DNA from: Synechococcus sp. CC9311
Lineage (GTDB): Bacteria > Cyanobacteriota > Cyanobacteriia > PCC-6307 > Cyanobiaceae
DNA: 64,000 nucleotides
Direction: 5' to 3'
Assembly: GCF_000014585.1 (NCBI RefSeq)
Contig: NC_008319.1
Location: 496,001 to 560,000 of the forward strand
Under the pieces are notes generated by a model. It was not told where the DNA came from. It worked only from the letters and a program-made list of their open reading frames with translations, and did no database searches. The position numbers were made by a program, and so were the translations under genes. Positions 16,266 through 25,775 of the stretch are shown here, piece by piece; position 1 is the stretch's first letter; every line of letters begins with the position of its first letter.

Positions 16266-17057
16266 CTACAGAGCTTGTTCAACCCTTAGCTCTTGCCAGT
16301 GATGGATCAAATATTGATGGGATGTCAGGTCGGGGGGGCGATGCCATCCCGCCACATACCCAAGTGCATAACCAATGCCTGCGCGGCGTGCCATCAGCAG
16401 ATCTGAGTCGGCATCACCGATCAGTGCGCACTGAGATGGATCCAAATGCAATTGTCTGCAAAGACCATGCACGGCCCCTGGGTCTGGTTTACATGGGGTG
16501 TCATCAGCGCTCCAGATTCCTGTGATGAAGTCGCTCAAGCCATGGTCTTGAAGAAATTGTTCGATTCCATGCTGGGTGTCATTGCTGATCACGGCACAGA
16601 TCACACCTGCGCTGTGCAGCTCGTTGAGCAATTCTCTTGAATGGGGCAGAGGGTTTCTGGCGCTGAGGCTTTCTTTCGTGGCGTTGTGCTTGTGGAGGCG
16701 GTCTACGGAGTCAAAAATCTCTTCTGCGAGTACGAGTGCCTGAGGCCAGCTGAGATCAAAGAGACAGAAAAGCGTTGCGGTGCTCAACAGATTGTGTTGA
16801 CGCGAAGCGACGGCCAATGGTCCATCGGGAATCAAGCCGGAGTCGCAGCGGCCCATCGCGCGCTTAAGCAATCCCTCGAGTTGACTTTGCACGTCGGTTG
16901 ATGCGCCACGGGAGGCAAAGACGCGAATGATTTCCTCAATCCTGGCGTCGGCCAGCTCAATGAGATGGGGTTCGCTATGGGAAAGGGTGCCGTCCTTGTC
17001 GAACAGCACCCCATGGATTAAGCCAAGTGAATGGCCTCTAAGAGATAAATGAGCCAT
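16266..17057 (-). CDS. HAD-superfamily phosphatase
   Basis: The 263-residue protein has all HAD motifs: VLFDKDGTLSHSEP (nucleophile Asp in DKDGT, about 21-25), VISNDTQHGIEQFL (motif II), and CALIGDADSDLLMARRAGIG (motif IV). The cap region between motifs is helical, as in the phosphoglycolate phosphatase/CbbY subgroup. A role on phosphoglycolate is plausible in a photosynthetic cell but not provable here. The gene begins 13 bases after the rpsA stop and precedes metK. Confidence 0.8.
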   Translation of the reverse strand: MAHLSLRGHSLGLIHGVLFDKDGTLSHSEPHLIELADARIEEIIRVFASRGASTDVQSQLEGLLKRAMGRCDSGLIPDGPLAVASRQHNLLSTATLFCLFDLSWPQALVLAEEIFDSVDRLHKHNATKESLSARNPLPHSRELLNELHSAGVICAVISNDTQHGIEQFLQDHGLSDFITGIWSADDTPCKPDPGAVHGLCRQLHLDPSQCALIGDADSDLLMARRAGIGYALGYVAGWHRPPDLTSHQYLIHHWQELRVEQAL

Positions 17058-17070
17058 GGGCTCATGCAGC

Positions 17071-18171
17071 TCAGACCATCATCGAGCTCAAGGGCTCTTC
17101 TCCTTCTTCCGCTTGCTCAAGAAGCATCTGCTTGTAGCGAGCAGCCATTTCCTCTGCCTTATCAAAGACCTTTTGAGGATCGGTGAGCATGTCACCGGGT
17201 TCTGGCTCCAGTGCCTTGGTAGAGAGTGAGATCCGACCGCGTTCAGCATCTAGATCGATGATCATCACTTTCATTTGATCATTCACATTCAGCACGGAAT
17301 GGGGCGTTTCGATGTGCTCGTGACTGATTTCGGAAATGTGAAGCAAACCGCTCACCCCACCGATGTCGATAAACGCGCCGTAAGGCTTGATGCCACGAAC
17401 GGTTCCGATCACCACTTCGCCGACCTCAAGGCGATTCATCTTGCGCTCGACCAGGGCGCGGCGATGACTGAGAACCAAACGATTGCGCTCTTCGTCGACT
17501 TCGAGGAACTTGAGAGGCAAGAAGTCTGCAACCAGCTCTTCTTTAGGTTTGCGCGTGCTGATGTGGGATCCAGGGATGAAGCCGCGCAGGCCTTCCACCC
17601 GAACGAGCGCACCACCACGGTTGGTGGCGAACACTTCTGAATAAATGGTGGCGTCTTCTTTTTGCAGCTGACGCACCCGTTCCCAGGCACGCTGATACTC
17701 GATACGGCGAACCGAGAGAGAGAGTTGGCCGTCTTCGTTCTCTTCACTCATGATGAAGAATTCCCGAATCTCACCGGGTTGCAACACGTCGCTGAGACCT
17801 TCCACTCTGTTGATAGAGACCTCTTGGAGTGGCATGAATGCGGCTGTTTTGGCGCCGATATCGATCATTGCCCCCTTTGTCTCCAGCGCGAATACTGTGC
17901 CGTTAACAATGTCGCCTGGCTTGAAGTTGTAGTCGTACTTGCTAAGAAGTGAGGCGAAATCATCAATCGTGAAGCCGGCTCCATCCAAATCCTTAGGGTT
18001 GGCACGACTGCTGGGATCATCCGCAGTAGGAATGTCTTCCGGGATGCTGAGATCCTCGTCCGTTCCGAAATCGGCTTGGTCCGCTGTGGCTTCGACGGCA
18101 GTGCTCTCGTCGATGGGAGTGGTTGAGTCCACAGCGAGATCCTGAGCCGGATCGGTTGGGGTAACAGTCAT
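17071..18171 (-). CDS. rpsA: 30S ribosomal protein S1 homologue
   Basis: The 366-residue protein has an acidic Thr/Asp/Glu-rich N-terminal extension (1-70) and three S1 domains: GDIVNGTVFALETKGAMIDI (about 92-111), ATIYSEVFATNRGGALVRVE (about 173-192) and GEVVIGTVRGIKPYGAFIDI (about 252-271). Three domains and this length are standard for cyanobacterial S1, which lacks the six domains of E. coli. It binds mRNA at translation initiation. It heads a likely transcription unit that runs through metK. Confidence 0.92.
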   Translation of the reverse strand: MTVTPTDPAQDLAVDSTTPIDESTAVEATADQADFGTDEDLSIPEDIPTADDPSSRANPKDLDGAGFTIDDFASLLSKYDYNFKPGDIVNGTVFALETKGAMIDIGAKTAAFMPLQEVSINRVEGLSDVLQPGEIREFFIMSEENEDGQLSLSVRRIEYQRAWERVRQLQKEDATIYSEVFATNRGGALVRVEGLRGFIPGSHISTRKPKEELVADFLPLKFLEVDEERNRLVLSHRRALVERKMNRLEVGEVVIGTVRGIKPYGAFIDIGGVSGLLHISEISHEHIETPHSVLNVNDQMKVMIIDLDAERGRISLSTKALEPEPGDMLTDPQKVFDKAEEMAARYKQMLLEQAEEGEEPLSSMMV

Positions 18172-18272
18172 GGATGGATGGCGGTCTGCCCGAGGACAGT
18201 GCGATAAAAATTGACCCAGCGCCCGCCGACAAAGGGTCAGTAATTTTTAATTTTACAGAACAGCCTTGCTTT

Positions 18273-18749
18273 TTAGACGAGTGCGGCGAGTTCAGCTTTG
18301 TCTGCGTTCATCCCCTCGAGCGTGGAGACGAAATCGCTAACGCTTCGAAAGTGTCGATACACCGAGGCAAAACGCACGTAAGCGACTTCGCTGAGCCCCT
18401 TGAGATGACTCAGCACCAACTCACCAATCTCTGAACTGGTGATCTCACGGCTACTGCTTTGCTGAAGACTGAGTTCGAGATTGTCAACGATCTCTTCGAG
18501 TTTGCTTGGCGTTAACCCAGTTTTTTCGCAGGCTCGGCTTAGGCCGTGAAGCAGTTTGCTGCGGTTAAAAATCTCACGATGACCATTGCGTTTGATCACG
18601 GTGATTGGAACCATCTCTACCCGCTCGTAAGTCGTGAATCGGAATTCACAATTTAGGCATTCACGACGCCGACGCACACTTCTTCCGCCCTCGGCTGCTC
18701 TCGACTCGAGAACCCGGCTATCCGTGTTTTGGCAGGAGGGGCACTGCAT
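18273..18749 (-). CDS. nrdR: NrdR transcriptional repressor of ribonucleotide reductase
   Basis: The 158-residue protein has the zinc ribbon [15 protein letters not shown] with the second pair CLNC at about 33-36, followed by RFTTYERVE and an ATP-cone ([20 protein letters not shown], about 53-72). The length is typical. NrdR senses ATP/dATP and represses nrd genes. It lies between the psbB-psbT unit and rpsA with its own spacers on both sides. Confidence 0.95.
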   Translation of the reverse strand: MQCPSCQNTDSRVLESRAAEGGRSVRRRRECLNCEFRFTTYERVEMVPITVIKRNGHREIFNRSKLLHGLSRACEKTGLTPSKLEEIVDNLELSLQQSSSREITSSEIGELVLSHLKGLSEVAYVRFASVYRHFRSVSDFVSTLEGMNADKAELAALV

Positions 18750-18837
18750 GCCCTAATCAATCCAATTTGAATACTTCACATTGTATAGAACATGTGGAGC
18801 CTTGAAAAGTGTTTGAGAAATAAAAATCTGATTTGAG

Positions 18838-18868
18838 CAATAAAAAAACCCCGCTTTTGAGCGGGGTT
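18838..18868 (-). terminator. intrinsic terminator after psbT
   Basis: AACCCCGC and GCGGGGTT form a perfect GC-rich stem around a 6-base loop, followed on the minus strand by a run of seven T. It ends the psbB-psbT unit. Confidence 0.9.
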
Positions 18869-18884
18869 AGATCTGCTGGATGGA

Positions 18885-18980
18885 CTACTTACCGATCTTC
18901 GGTGGATCGCGAAATGCGATTGCGAAGAACAAGGTGGCAATCGCCAGGCCGAGGATGAGGATGTAAGCGAAGCTTTCCAT
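18885..18980 (-). CDS. psbT: photosystem II protein PsbT
   Basis: A 31-residue single-span membrane protein: [20 protein letters not shown] followed by [11 protein letters not shown]. This is the standard PsbT sequence pattern. PsbT sits at the photosystem II dimer interface near D1 and CP47. It starts 21 bases after the psbB stop codon, the conserved psbB-psbT order, and is followed by a strong terminator. Confidence 0.96.
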   Translation of the reverse strand: MESFAYILILGLAIATLFFAIAFRDPPKIGK

Positions 18981-19001
18981 CGAGAGTCTCCTAGAGAGCG
19001 A

Positions 19002-20564
19002 TCAGCTGAGGGGTGTGGATCCCGTGGGAGGAACATATCCCTCGGGTAGGCGACGGGTGGATTTGTCGCCAAGTTTTTGGAAGAGGCCGAATTCAACCTG
19101 TTCGCCAAGATCTGGGTCGATTCCTGCGAACACGTCACGGTAGAGGGTGCGAGCACCGTGCCAGATGTGGCCGAAGAAGAAGAGCAGGGCGAAAGTTGCG
19201 TGCCCGAACGTGAACCAGCCGCGTGGTGAACTGCGGAACGTTCCGTCCGAGTTATAGGTTTCGCGATCGAATTCAAAACCTTCACCGAGTTGGGCCTTAC
19301 GGGCCAGGCGTTTCACGTCAGCAGGATCAGTGAAGACCTTGCCATCGAGAGAACCGCCATAAACGGTTGCTGTAACTCCCTTCTGTTCGAAGGAATACTT
19401 GGCTTCGGCACGACGGAACGGAATGTCTGCGCGAACGATGCCGTCGTTGTCTTCAAGAACAACTGGGAAGTTCTCGAAGAAGTTGGGAAGACGACGCACT
19501 TGAAGTTCACGTCCTTCTTTGTCGGTGAAGACAGGATGACCAATCCATCCGGTGGCGAGACCGTCTCCATTCACCATCGGACCAACACGGAACAGGCCGC
19601 CTTTGGCAGGACTGTTGCCGACATAGTCGTAGAAAGCCAGTTTTTCGGGTATGGCTGCGTAGGCCTCATCAATGGAGGCGCCTTCGTCAAGGGCCGTTTG
19701 AACGCGGCGATTGATTTCTGTCTTGAAGTAACTCTGATCCCACTGATAACGAGTGGGGCCAAACAGTTCGACAGGAGTGGCAGCGGCGCCGTACCACATG
19801 GTTCCAGCCACGATGAAGGCAGCGAAGAACACAGCTGCGATAGCGCTGGCAAGCACAGTCTCAATATTTCCCATCCGTAAGGCCTTGTAGAGGCGCTCCG
19901 GCGGTCGCGTTGTGATGTGGAAAATACCGGCAATGATTCCCACGATGCCTGCGGCAATGTGGTGGGCCACAATCCCGCCTGGGTTAAACGGGTTGAAGCC
20001 TTCTGGCCCCCACGATGGTTGAACCGCTTCTAAGTGACCCGTTAATGAATACGGATCAGAGATCCACATTCCAGGTCCGAAGACACCTGTGAGGTGAAAG
20101 GCACCAAATCCAAAACAGCCAAGTCCTGCGAGGAGAAGGTGGATGCCGAAAATTTTCGGAAGGTCAAGAGCTGGTTCGCCCGTACGGGGATCTTGCCAAA
20201 TTTCAAGATCCCAATACGTCCAGTGCCAAATCGCAGCAAGCATCAAGAGACCGCTGAAGACGATATGAGCGGCTGCAACGCCTTCGAAACTCCAGAAGCC
20301 AGGATCGACTCCCGTTTCTCCGGTGATACTCCAACCTCCCCAGCTTCCGGTAACGCCAAGTCGCGACATGAAGGGCATGACAAACATGCCCTGGCGCCAC
20401 ATGGGGTTCAGGACTGGATCCGATGGATCAAAAATTGCTAGTTCGTAGAGGGCCATCGAGCCGGCCCAGCCGGCAACGAGGGCAGTGTGCATGAGGTGCA
20501 CGGCCAGGAGTCGGCCGGGGTCGTTAATGACGACGGTGTGCACCCGATACCAGGGCAATCCCAT
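19002..20564 (-). CDS. psbB: photosystem II chlorophyll-binding core antenna CP47
   Basis: The 520-residue protein starts [20 protein letters not shown], the canonical CP47 start, and has six membrane helices with chlorophyll-ligand His pairs ([52 protein letters not shown]). The large lumenal loop between helices 5 and 6 (about 260-440) is present. Length is within a few residues of the usual. It is transcribed divergently from the ferredoxin gene, with 243 bases between the start codons, and forms an operon with psbT. Confidence 0.98.
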   Translation of the reverse strand: MGLPWYRVHTVVINDPGRLLAVHLMHTALVAGWAGSMALYELAIFDPSDPVLNPMWRQGMFVMPFMSRLGVTGSWGGWSITGETGVDPGFWSFEGVAAAHIVFSGLLMLAAIWHWTYWDLEIWQDPRTGEPALDLPKIFGIHLLLAGLGCFGFGAFHLTGVFGPGMWISDPYSLTGHLEAVQPSWGPEGFNPFNPGGIVAHHIAAGIVGIIAGIFHITTRPPERLYKALRMGNIETVLASAIAAVFFAAFIVAGTMWYGAAATPVELFGPTRYQWDQSYFKTEINRRVQTALDEGASIDEAYAAIPEKLAFYDYVGNSPAKGGLFRVGPMVNGDGLATGWIGHPVFTDKEGRELQVRRLPNFFENFPVVLEDNDGIVRADIPFRRAEAKYSFEQKGVTATVYGGSLDGKVFTDPADVKRLARKAQLGEGFEFDRETYNSDGTFRSSPRGWFTFGHATFALLFFFGHIWHGARTLYRDVFAGIDPDLGEQVEFGLFQKLGDKSTRRLPEGYVPPTGSTPLS

Positions 20565-20807
20565 GGGTCAGGTTCAGGTGGAACGGAGCTGCTGATGCAG
20601 ACAGACCAAGCGATCGTAGGGGGTTCGCCCAATTGAGTGGGGTGTGTTGTCGCGAGCTGCAATGTCTTGTGTTGAGCCCCCTTGATTTGTTTTCCCCGCA
20701 GTCCTGTCAGTGCTTCCGTCCCTTGCCTGCCGCATTCGGGTCTGGCCGAGGGGGTTACAAAACGCAACCTTTGGGCGCAAAGTGGGCGTTTATTGCTGGG
20801 GCACTCC

Positions 20808-21275
20808 ATGCCAGTCATTCGTTTTCTGCGTGAAGGACGTGATGTGGAGTGTTATCCCGGTGAAAATTTGCGCGACGTCGCTCTGCGAGAAAACATCGAG
20901 CTTTACGGCTTGAAGGGACAGCTCGGGAATTGTGGTGGATGCGGTCAGTGCATTACCTGTTTCGTCGATGTTGTGGGATCCGATGCCGACGCGCCTTTAA
21001 CGGCAAGAACCGTTGTTGAAGACAACAAGCTCAGGCGGCGTCCCGAGTCCTGGAGATTGGCTTGTCAAGCGTTGGTGGAGCAATCCGTGATCGTGTTGAC
21101 ACGCCCGCAAGTTCGTTTGGCTGAACTCGATAAGAAAAAAGCAGCAGCTCGCTCAGAAGCCCTGCCAGCAGGGCCAACTGCGTGGCCGTTTGTCGAGGGC
21201 GCTGAAGACGCTGAAGAAGGCTCGAAACAGGAGACTGATTCCGCTTCGGCTGCTACGCCCAGTGACGAGGGGTGA
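20808..21275 (+). CDS. 2Fe-2S ferredoxin with C-terminal extension
   Basis: The 155-residue protein starts MPVIRFLREGRDVECYPGEN. Cys residues at 42, 45, 48 and 51 lie in NCGGCGQCITC and a further Cys is near 86 in WRLACQALV. A C-x5-C-x2-C pattern plus the distal Cys is the adrenodoxin-like 2Fe-2S arrangement rather than the plant photosynthetic type (C-x4-C-x2-C). The last 50 residues are a low-complexity Ala/Glu/Ser tail. The frame stays open to 20682 upstream, but the start at 20808 gives the family N-terminus. It is divergent from psbB and followed by psbM. Redox partner unknown. Confidence 0.85.
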   Translation: MPVIRFLREGRDVECYPGENLRDVALRENIELYGLKGQLGNCGGCGQCITCFVDVVGSDADAPLTARTVVEDNKLRRRPESWRLACQALVEQSVIVLTRPQVRLAELDKKKAAARSEALPAGPTAWPFVEGAEDAEEGSKQETDSASAATPSDEG

Positions 21276-21335
21276 GCTGAAGCTCATCGTTGCTCCCGAA
21301 CGATGATACGTTCGGCCTTGCACCATTAATCGCCC

Positions 21336-21446
21336 ATGGAAACCAACGATCTCGGCTTCGTTGCCAGCCTCATGTTCGTCCTGGTTCCGACGGTGTTTCT
21401 AATCGTCTTGTTCATCCAGACCAACAGCCGAGAAGGTTCCTCCTGA
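21336..21446 (+). CDS. psbM: photosystem II protein PsbM
   Basis: A 36-residue protein METNDLGFVASLMFVLVPTV, then FLIVLFIQTNSREGSS. The single membrane helix and the FIQT end of the helix are the PsbM pattern. PsbM lies at the photosystem II dimer interface. It follows the ferredoxin gene by 60 bases on the same strand. Confidence 0.95.
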   Translation: METNDLGFVASLMFVLVPTVFLIVLFIQTNSREGSS

Positions 21447-21474
21447 TCAACTGTTGGTTCATGGATGGTCCGCT

Positions 21475-22323
21475 TCAGTTCTTTTCTGGCTCGCGGACCA
21501 GAAGAACCGGAGCAGGCGCGTGGACTCGGATGTAATCGCTGATCGAGCCGCCAAGGAGCTTGTCCAGATCCACGAGGCCTCTGGCTACAAGGGGTCGCCT
21601 GTCTTGTGATGCGATCACGACGAGGTCGGCTCCAATTTCTTCGGCTGCTTGGCAGACTCCTCGGCCGATGTCCGGATTCGCCATGTGCATTGGCTTGAGT
21701 TCAACGCCCAGGCTCCGAGCGCGTTGCACCGCAGCAGCAAGCAATCCATCGGCTTTGTTGTCGCCGCCACGGGATGCTGATAGATCTTGCCTCGCAATGT
21801 GAACTCCGGTGAGCTGTCCGCCTGGGATGTCGCGAACCATTTCACAGGCAATCCGAAGCGCATCGTCGCCAACACCAGTTCCGTCAATGGTCACCATGAG
21901 GCGATTCACGTGGCGGACGTATAGGTCGTCACGGACCAGCAGCATTGGACGTGTTGACAGTTGGAACACGTATTGGCTTGTGCTGTTGGACAGGATCGAC
22001 TGCAGGCGACCAAGGCCTCTGGATCCCATCACGATCAAGTCTGCATTGATTTCTTCAGCCACCTTGAGGACGGTTTGCTTGGCATCCCCTTGGCGGATGA
22101 TCGAATTCACTTCATTGGGGTCAAGCCCTAATTGACTCACAGCTTTTGCGAGCAGGCTCCCAGCTGTTGTCCAATGATCTTCTGCGTTGACCTTGCCTTG
22201 CTCAGAGACCACGTGGAGCAGGTTGATACGAGCAGTCCTGAACCCTGGAAGGTCCCGCAGCATTCGCACCATTTCTCCGACATGCCCTTTGCCGGAATCA
22301 GCAATCAGAAGATTCTTGAACAC
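21475..22323 (-). CDS. tandem universal stress protein (UspA family)
   Basis: The 282-residue protein carries two Usp domains. The first (about 1-145) ends with the ATP-binding type motif LIVMGSRGLGRLQSILSNST and TRPMLLVRD. The second (about 155-282) ends with LVVIASQDRRPLVARGLVD and APVLLVREP, where the glycine-rich loop is lost. So the first domain probably binds ATP and the second probably does not. Cytosolic; target unknown. It is divergent from the thioesterase gene. Confidence 0.88.
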   Translation of the reverse strand: MFKNLLIADSGKGHVGEMVRMLRDLPGFRTARINLLHVVSEQGKVNAEDHWTTAGSLLAKAVSQLGLDPNEVNSIIRQGDAKQTVLKVAEEINADLIVMGSRGLGRLQSILSNSTSQYVFQLSTRPMLLVRDDLYVRHVNRLMVTIDGTGVGDDALRIACEMVRDIPGGQLTGVHIARQDLSASRGGDNKADGLLAAAVQRARSLGVELKPMHMANPDIGRGVCQAAEEIGADLVVIASQDRRPLVARGLVDLDKLLGGSISDYIRVHAPAPVLLVREPEKN

Positions 22324-22375
22324 GATGAAGAGTTAGGTCTGCGTCAGCCTATGGCTGATGCACCAGACCGTGCTG

Positions 22376-22825
22376 ATGGTGACTGAGAGCGTTACGCGCC
22401 TTCCTTGGCAATTACACAAGCGTGTGCTGCCACAGCACACAGATCACGGCGGTGTGATGTGGCACGGCGCCTATGTCGGTTGGTTGGAAGAAGCCCGTGT
22501 GGAAGCACTCGCGGCTGTGGGGCTTCCCTACCGAGTGATGGCGCTTGAAGGGTTGGAAATGCCAGTGGTGCGCTTGGAGATGTCTTACAAGCGAGCCCTG
22601 TTGCATGGTGACCAGGTTGTGCTTGAAAGCCATGCGCTTCCTCCTGAGGGCCCCCGCTGGCGCTGGCGGACGCGTCTGTTGGTGGCCGATGGTGATTGTG
22701 CTTTCGAGGCGGATGTGGAGTTGGTGTTGGTCCGTCTCGACGGTGGACGACGTCAGGTTTTGCGCCGACCGCCGCCATCCGTTGCCACAGCGCTACAGCG
22801 ATTGACCCAGGGGCCAGATCGATGA
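22376..22825 (+). CDS. hotdog-fold acyl-CoA thioesterase
   Basis: From the ATG at 22376 (VTESVTRLPWQLHKRVLPQH) the protein has 149 residues and the 4-hydroxybenzoyl-CoA thioesterase pattern: LPQHTDHGGVMWHGAYVGWL (active-site Asp in QHTDHGG) and EEARVEALAAVGLPY. In cyanobacteria one such enzyme (Synechocystis slr0204 type) cleaves DHNA-CoA in phylloquinone synthesis, so that is the leading hypothesis. A start at 22358 adds six residues without family support. It is divergent from the stress protein gene and upstream of dprA. Confidence 0.75.
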   Translation: MVTESVTRLPWQLHKRVLPQHTDHGGVMWHGAYVGWLEEARVEALAAVGLPYRVMALEGLEMPVVRLEMSYKRALLHGDQVVLESHALPPEGPRWRWRTRLLVADGDCAFEADVELVLVRLDGGRRQVLRRPPPSVATALQRLTQGPDR

Positions 22826-22854
22826 TGTAGTAGTACTGATGTACTTGCAATGAA

Positions 22855-23961
22855 TTGTTGGGAGAGCGTGGCTGGTGGTGGTTATGGATCTCATGCCCCG
22901 GACTCGGTGTTGCCAGGATTAGGGCGCTGAGGGCTGTTGCTAATGCCCATCAGGTGACCTTGGCCGATTTGTGGTCATGGCCTCTTGTTCGTTTGCAAGG
23001 AGCGCTTCGCTGGCCTGACTCCTTGATGGCGCGTGTCGAGTCTTATCGGCTGAGCAAAGGAGCTCTCCCCAGCCTTTTGGTTCCAGACAATGCTCTTTTC
23101 CCCCTGGATTTGGACTGGCCGATCGCATTTGATTCCTTGCAGCGCCCTCCTCTTGCTGTGCACTGGTCGGGGCAGAAGGCGTGCTGGCCTTTCTTATCCG
23201 CTCAAAAGGCTGTAGCGGTGGTGGGAACGCGCCGACCATCGGATCATGGCTGTCGGATGGCGCATGCTCTTGGTCAGTGCCTCGCCCGTGCTGGTTGGCC
23301 CGTGGTGAGTGGTCTTGCCGAGGGAATTGATGCCGCCTCTCACCATGGTTGTCTTGCAGCGAGTGGACTTCCAGTAGGTGTGTTGGGTACGCCGTTGGAT
23401 CGTGTGTATCCGCCTGAGCATGAGGCCCTGCAGGCCCAAGTGGAGTCTGCTGGCCTGTTGTTGAGCGAATGGCCTCGCGGTGCGCGGGTGCAGAGATCCA
23501 ATTTTGCTTTGCGGAATCGTCTTCTGGTGAGTGTGTCTTGTGCCCTAGTGGTGGTTGAGTGCCCAGAGACAAGCGGCTCACTGCTATCAGCCCAGATTGC
23601 TCATACTCAAGATTGTCCTGTTTGGGTGGTTCCAGGGGATGCGCTGCGTTGGTCTTGTAAGGGCAGCAACGGTTTGTTGCAGGAGGGGGCAACACCCTTG
23701 CTATCGCCTGAATCATTGATTGCGGCCCTAGGTCCAGGGCCGCTTGCGGCCGCGAGGACTGCGTCGATGACATTGGACCGATCCCGGTTTTCAGTCGATC
23801 GGAATCATTCGCTTCTGCGTGGCGTTGATCAAGGGCTCACCCTTGAGCAGCTATCTGCAGCACTCAGCTGCAGTCCCACTCAATTGGCGCATGAGTTGTT
23901 GCAACTCGAGCTCGCGGGTGTTATTGAGCCCAAGCCTGGACTGCGTTGGCGGTCCGTTTAA
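22855..23961 (+). CDS. dprA: DNA-processing protein DprA
   Basis: The 368-residue protein contains the extended Rossmann fold of DprA: VAVVGTRRPSDHGCRMAHAL (about 121-140), GWPVVSGLAEGIDAASHHGC (about 147-166) and GVLGTPLDRVYPPEH (about 174-188). DprA loads RecA onto incoming single-stranded DNA in transformation. The first codon appears to be TTG at 22855 or 22858. The C-terminal winged-helix-like part (LTLEQLSAALSCSPTQLAHE) is present. It is the first gene of a tight plus-strand run with prmC. Confidence 0.9.
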   Translation: MLGERGWWWLWISCPGLGVARIRALRAVANAHQVTLADLWSWPLVRLQGALRWPDSLMARVESYRLSKGALPSLLVPDNALFPLDLDWPIAFDSLQRPPLAVHWSGQKACWPFLSAQKAVAVVGTRRPSDHGCRMAHALGQCLARAGWPVVSGLAEGIDAASHHGCLAASGLPVGVLGTPLDRVYPPEHEALQAQVESAGLLLSEWPRGARVQRSNFALRNRLLVSVSCALVVVECPETSGSLLSAQIAHTQDCPVWVVPGDALRWSCKGSNGLLQEGATPLLSPESLIAALGPGPLAAARTASMTLDRSRFSVDRNHSLLRGVDQGLTLEQLSAALSCSPTQLAHELLQLELAGVIEPKPGLRWRSV

Positions 23962-23970
23962 GTTGTTCCA

Positions 23971-24891
23971 ATGGGCGTTATCCGCTGCAAGGGAACAGAT
24001 CTACTGGTGTGGAGGCGGGAGCTGATCCGTCAGGGTGGACGCCCTGTGGATTTGGATTGGCTGCTTTCGATCGCCGCAGATTGCTCGTGGAGTGATCTTC
24101 AAAAGCTACGAATTTGCCCAGACGTTGAGATCGAGCTGAGTTCCTCGTTGCATCACCTCACGGATCTTTGGGCCCAGCATCGCGATCATCACATTCCTCT
24201 TCAGCACTTGGTTGGCATTTGTCCATGGCGAGATCTTGAGCTGGAGGTTTCGTCCGACGCCTTGATCCCCCGTCAAGAAACTGAGCTGCTCATCGAGTTG
24301 GCTTTGCAGTGTTTGCCAGAGGATGCTCGCGATGTAGAAGGGATCTGGGCCGACTTGGGAACAGGATCGGGAGCTTTGGCGGCGGCTCTTGCCCGTGTTT
24401 TCCCTAGCTGGCAGGGCCATGCCGTGGACTCCAGTGGCAGTGCGCTTGCTCTTGCCGAACGCAATCTGATCGCCCTAGCTGGCAAAAGTGATTGGCAACT
24501 CCATCTCGGCAGCTGGTGGGAACCGCTCAAACCATGGTGGGGGCAGATAGACCTTGTGCTCAGTAACCCGCCCTATATCCCGACGGCTGTGATGGATGAA
24601 CTTGCTCCCGTTGTTAAAGACCATGAGCCTCATTTGGCTCTTTGTGGTGGTGAGGATGGACTCGACTGTTGCAGGCAGATCATCCGTGATGCCAGCAGAG
24701 CACTAGCTCCAGGCGGATGGATCCTTCTGGAGCATCACCATGACCAGAGTGCGATGGTGCTGAAGTTGCTCAGTGATGCAGGTCTTGAACGGCCAGAAGC
24801 CCGTTATGACCTTCAGGGCATCCCTCGCTTTGCTCTTGCGCAGCGGTCTTGCGAACCTATCGCTTACGACCAGCAGAGGGATGAACGATGA
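23971..24891 (+). CDS. prmC: release factor glutamine methyltransferase
   Basis: The 306-residue protein has the N-terminal helical domain of PrmC/HemK, PLQHLVGICPWRDLELEV, the SAM-binding WADLGTGSGALAAALARVFP (about 127-146) and the substrate-Gln motif LSNPPYIPTAVMDEL (about 193-207). It methylates the GGQ glutamine of release factors RF1 and RF2. It begins 9 bases after dprA, and its stop overlaps the next start by four bases (ATGA). Confidence 0.93.
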   Translation: MGVIRCKGTDLLVWRRELIRQGGRPVDLDWLLSIAADCSWSDLQKLRICPDVEIELSSSLHHLTDLWAQHRDHHIPLQHLVGICPWRDLELEVSSDALIPRQETELLIELALQCLPEDARDVEGIWADLGTGSGALAAALARVFPSWQGHAVDSSGSALALAERNLIALAGKSDWQLHLGSWWEPLKPWWGQIDLVLSNPPYIPTAVMDELAPVVKDHEPHLALCGGEDGLDCCRQIIRDASRALAPGGWILLEHHHDQSAMVLKLLSDAGLERPEARYDLQGIPRFALAQRSCEPIAYDQQRDER

Positions 24892-25505
24892 CGATCAATC
24901 CCCTCAATCTGTTCGATCGCGATCGAACCGAAGCGCATTTGCGTGCTGGCGGCGCAGCCTTACTCCCAACAGACACCCTCCCGGCATTGGCTTCGATGCC
25001 AGAGCAGGCGGCTCAAATTTGGAGATTGAAAAAACGGCCACAGGACAAGCCGTTGATCCTGATGGGTGCTGACGTTGATGCGTTGTTGTGTCATGTCTCC
25101 CCCGTTGCTCGAGCCGATGCCAGTGCACTTGCGCAACGGCACTGGCCAGGAGCTCTCACCCTGGTCTTGCCAGCCTTTGGTCCCTGCGCAGAGACGCTCA
25201 ACCCGGGATGCGCAACCCTTGGTTTGCGCATCCCGGCTTGTAAGCCCATGTTGGATCTTCTGCGTTGCAGCGGTCCGCTTGCCACGACCAGTGCCAACCT
25301 TTCGGGAGAGCCCGCCAGTCGAACCGAAACGGAGGCTGCTGGCGCATTTCCAGACTTGCCGTTGCTTGCACCGATCCCTTGGCCAGCCCCTTCTTGTCAA
25401 GCGAGCTCGGTGATTGCTTGGCGAGGACCTCAAGACTGGCATTGCCTGCGCAGAGGCGCTGTGATGCCAGTAGGTGTAGTGAGCCTTCCCGAATGCTCTG
25501 GTTAA
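24888..25505 (+). CDS. Sua5/YciO/YrdC family threonylcarbamoyl-AMP synthase
   Basis: The 205-residue protein has the YrdC core: GGAALLPTDTLPALASMPEQ (about 17-36), KKRPQDKPLILMG (about 47-59) and LATTSANLSGEPASRTETEA (about 131-150). The family makes threonylcarbamoyl-AMP for the t6A37 modification of tRNA. It is coupled to prmC by ATGA overlap, a frequent cyanobacterial order. It lacks the C-terminal Sua5 domain, so it is TsaC type. Confidence 0.88.
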   Translation: MTINPLNLFDRDRTEAHLRAGGAALLPTDTLPALASMPEQAAQIWRLKKRPQDKPLILMGADVDALLCHVSPVARADASALAQRHWPGALTLVLPAFGPCAETLNPGCATLGLRIPACKPMLDLLRCSGPLATTSANLSGEPASRTETEAAGAFPDLPLLAPIPWPAPSCQASSVIAWRGPQDWHCLRRGAVMPVGVVSLPECSG

Positions 25506-25654
25506 TCGCTGCGTTGATTTTGCTCCAAACGGCCATGCACTGGCTGTATGAACCGGTGGTCCAACTGCTTACGCCATTGGTTGGTTTCAACCTGCTTCCA
25601 TGGATGATTGTCTTCATTGGGATCTGGATTTTTACAGGTCGCTCAATCCGATGA
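25493..25654 (+). CDS. small two-span membrane protein
   Basis: A 53-residue protein starting MLWLIAALILLQTAMHWLYE, followed by a second hydrophobic stretch (LLPWMIVFIGIWIFTGRSIR). It overlaps the end of the YrdC-type gene by 13 bases. The two clean membrane segments and basic C-terminus make it a credible gene that a length cut-off could miss. Function unknown. Confidence 0.6.
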   Translation: MLWLIAALILLQTAMHWLYEPVVQLLTPLVGFNLLPWMIVFIGIWIFTGRSIR

Positions 25655-25703
25655 CCCACCGCGCAGAAGAAGAGCTGATCGTGCCCTTAGAGATCGTGTC
25701 TGA

Positions 25704-25775
25704 AGCCGGCTAACGGATTTGAACCGATGACCTTCGCTTTACAAAAGCGCTGCTCTACCACTGAGCTAAGCCGGC
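25704..25775 (-). tRNA. tRNA-Thr (anticodon TGT)
   Basis: A 72-base cloverleaf: GCCGGCTTAGCTCAGTGGTA at the 5' end, anticodon loop TTTGTAA, T-arm GGTTCAAATCC, and acceptor 3' strand AGCCGGC plus discriminator T. No CCA is encoded. The small LuxR-type gene on the same strand ends inside its first ten bases. Confidence 0.96.

Noticed and set aside
19290-19880. Plus-strand frame of 196 codons opposite psbB
   Set aside because: psbB is unmistakable on the other strand and the frame has no family features.
22940-23773. Minus-strand frame of 277 codons opposite dprA
   Set aside because: Pro/His/Ser-rich shadow; dprA motifs are intact on the plus strand.
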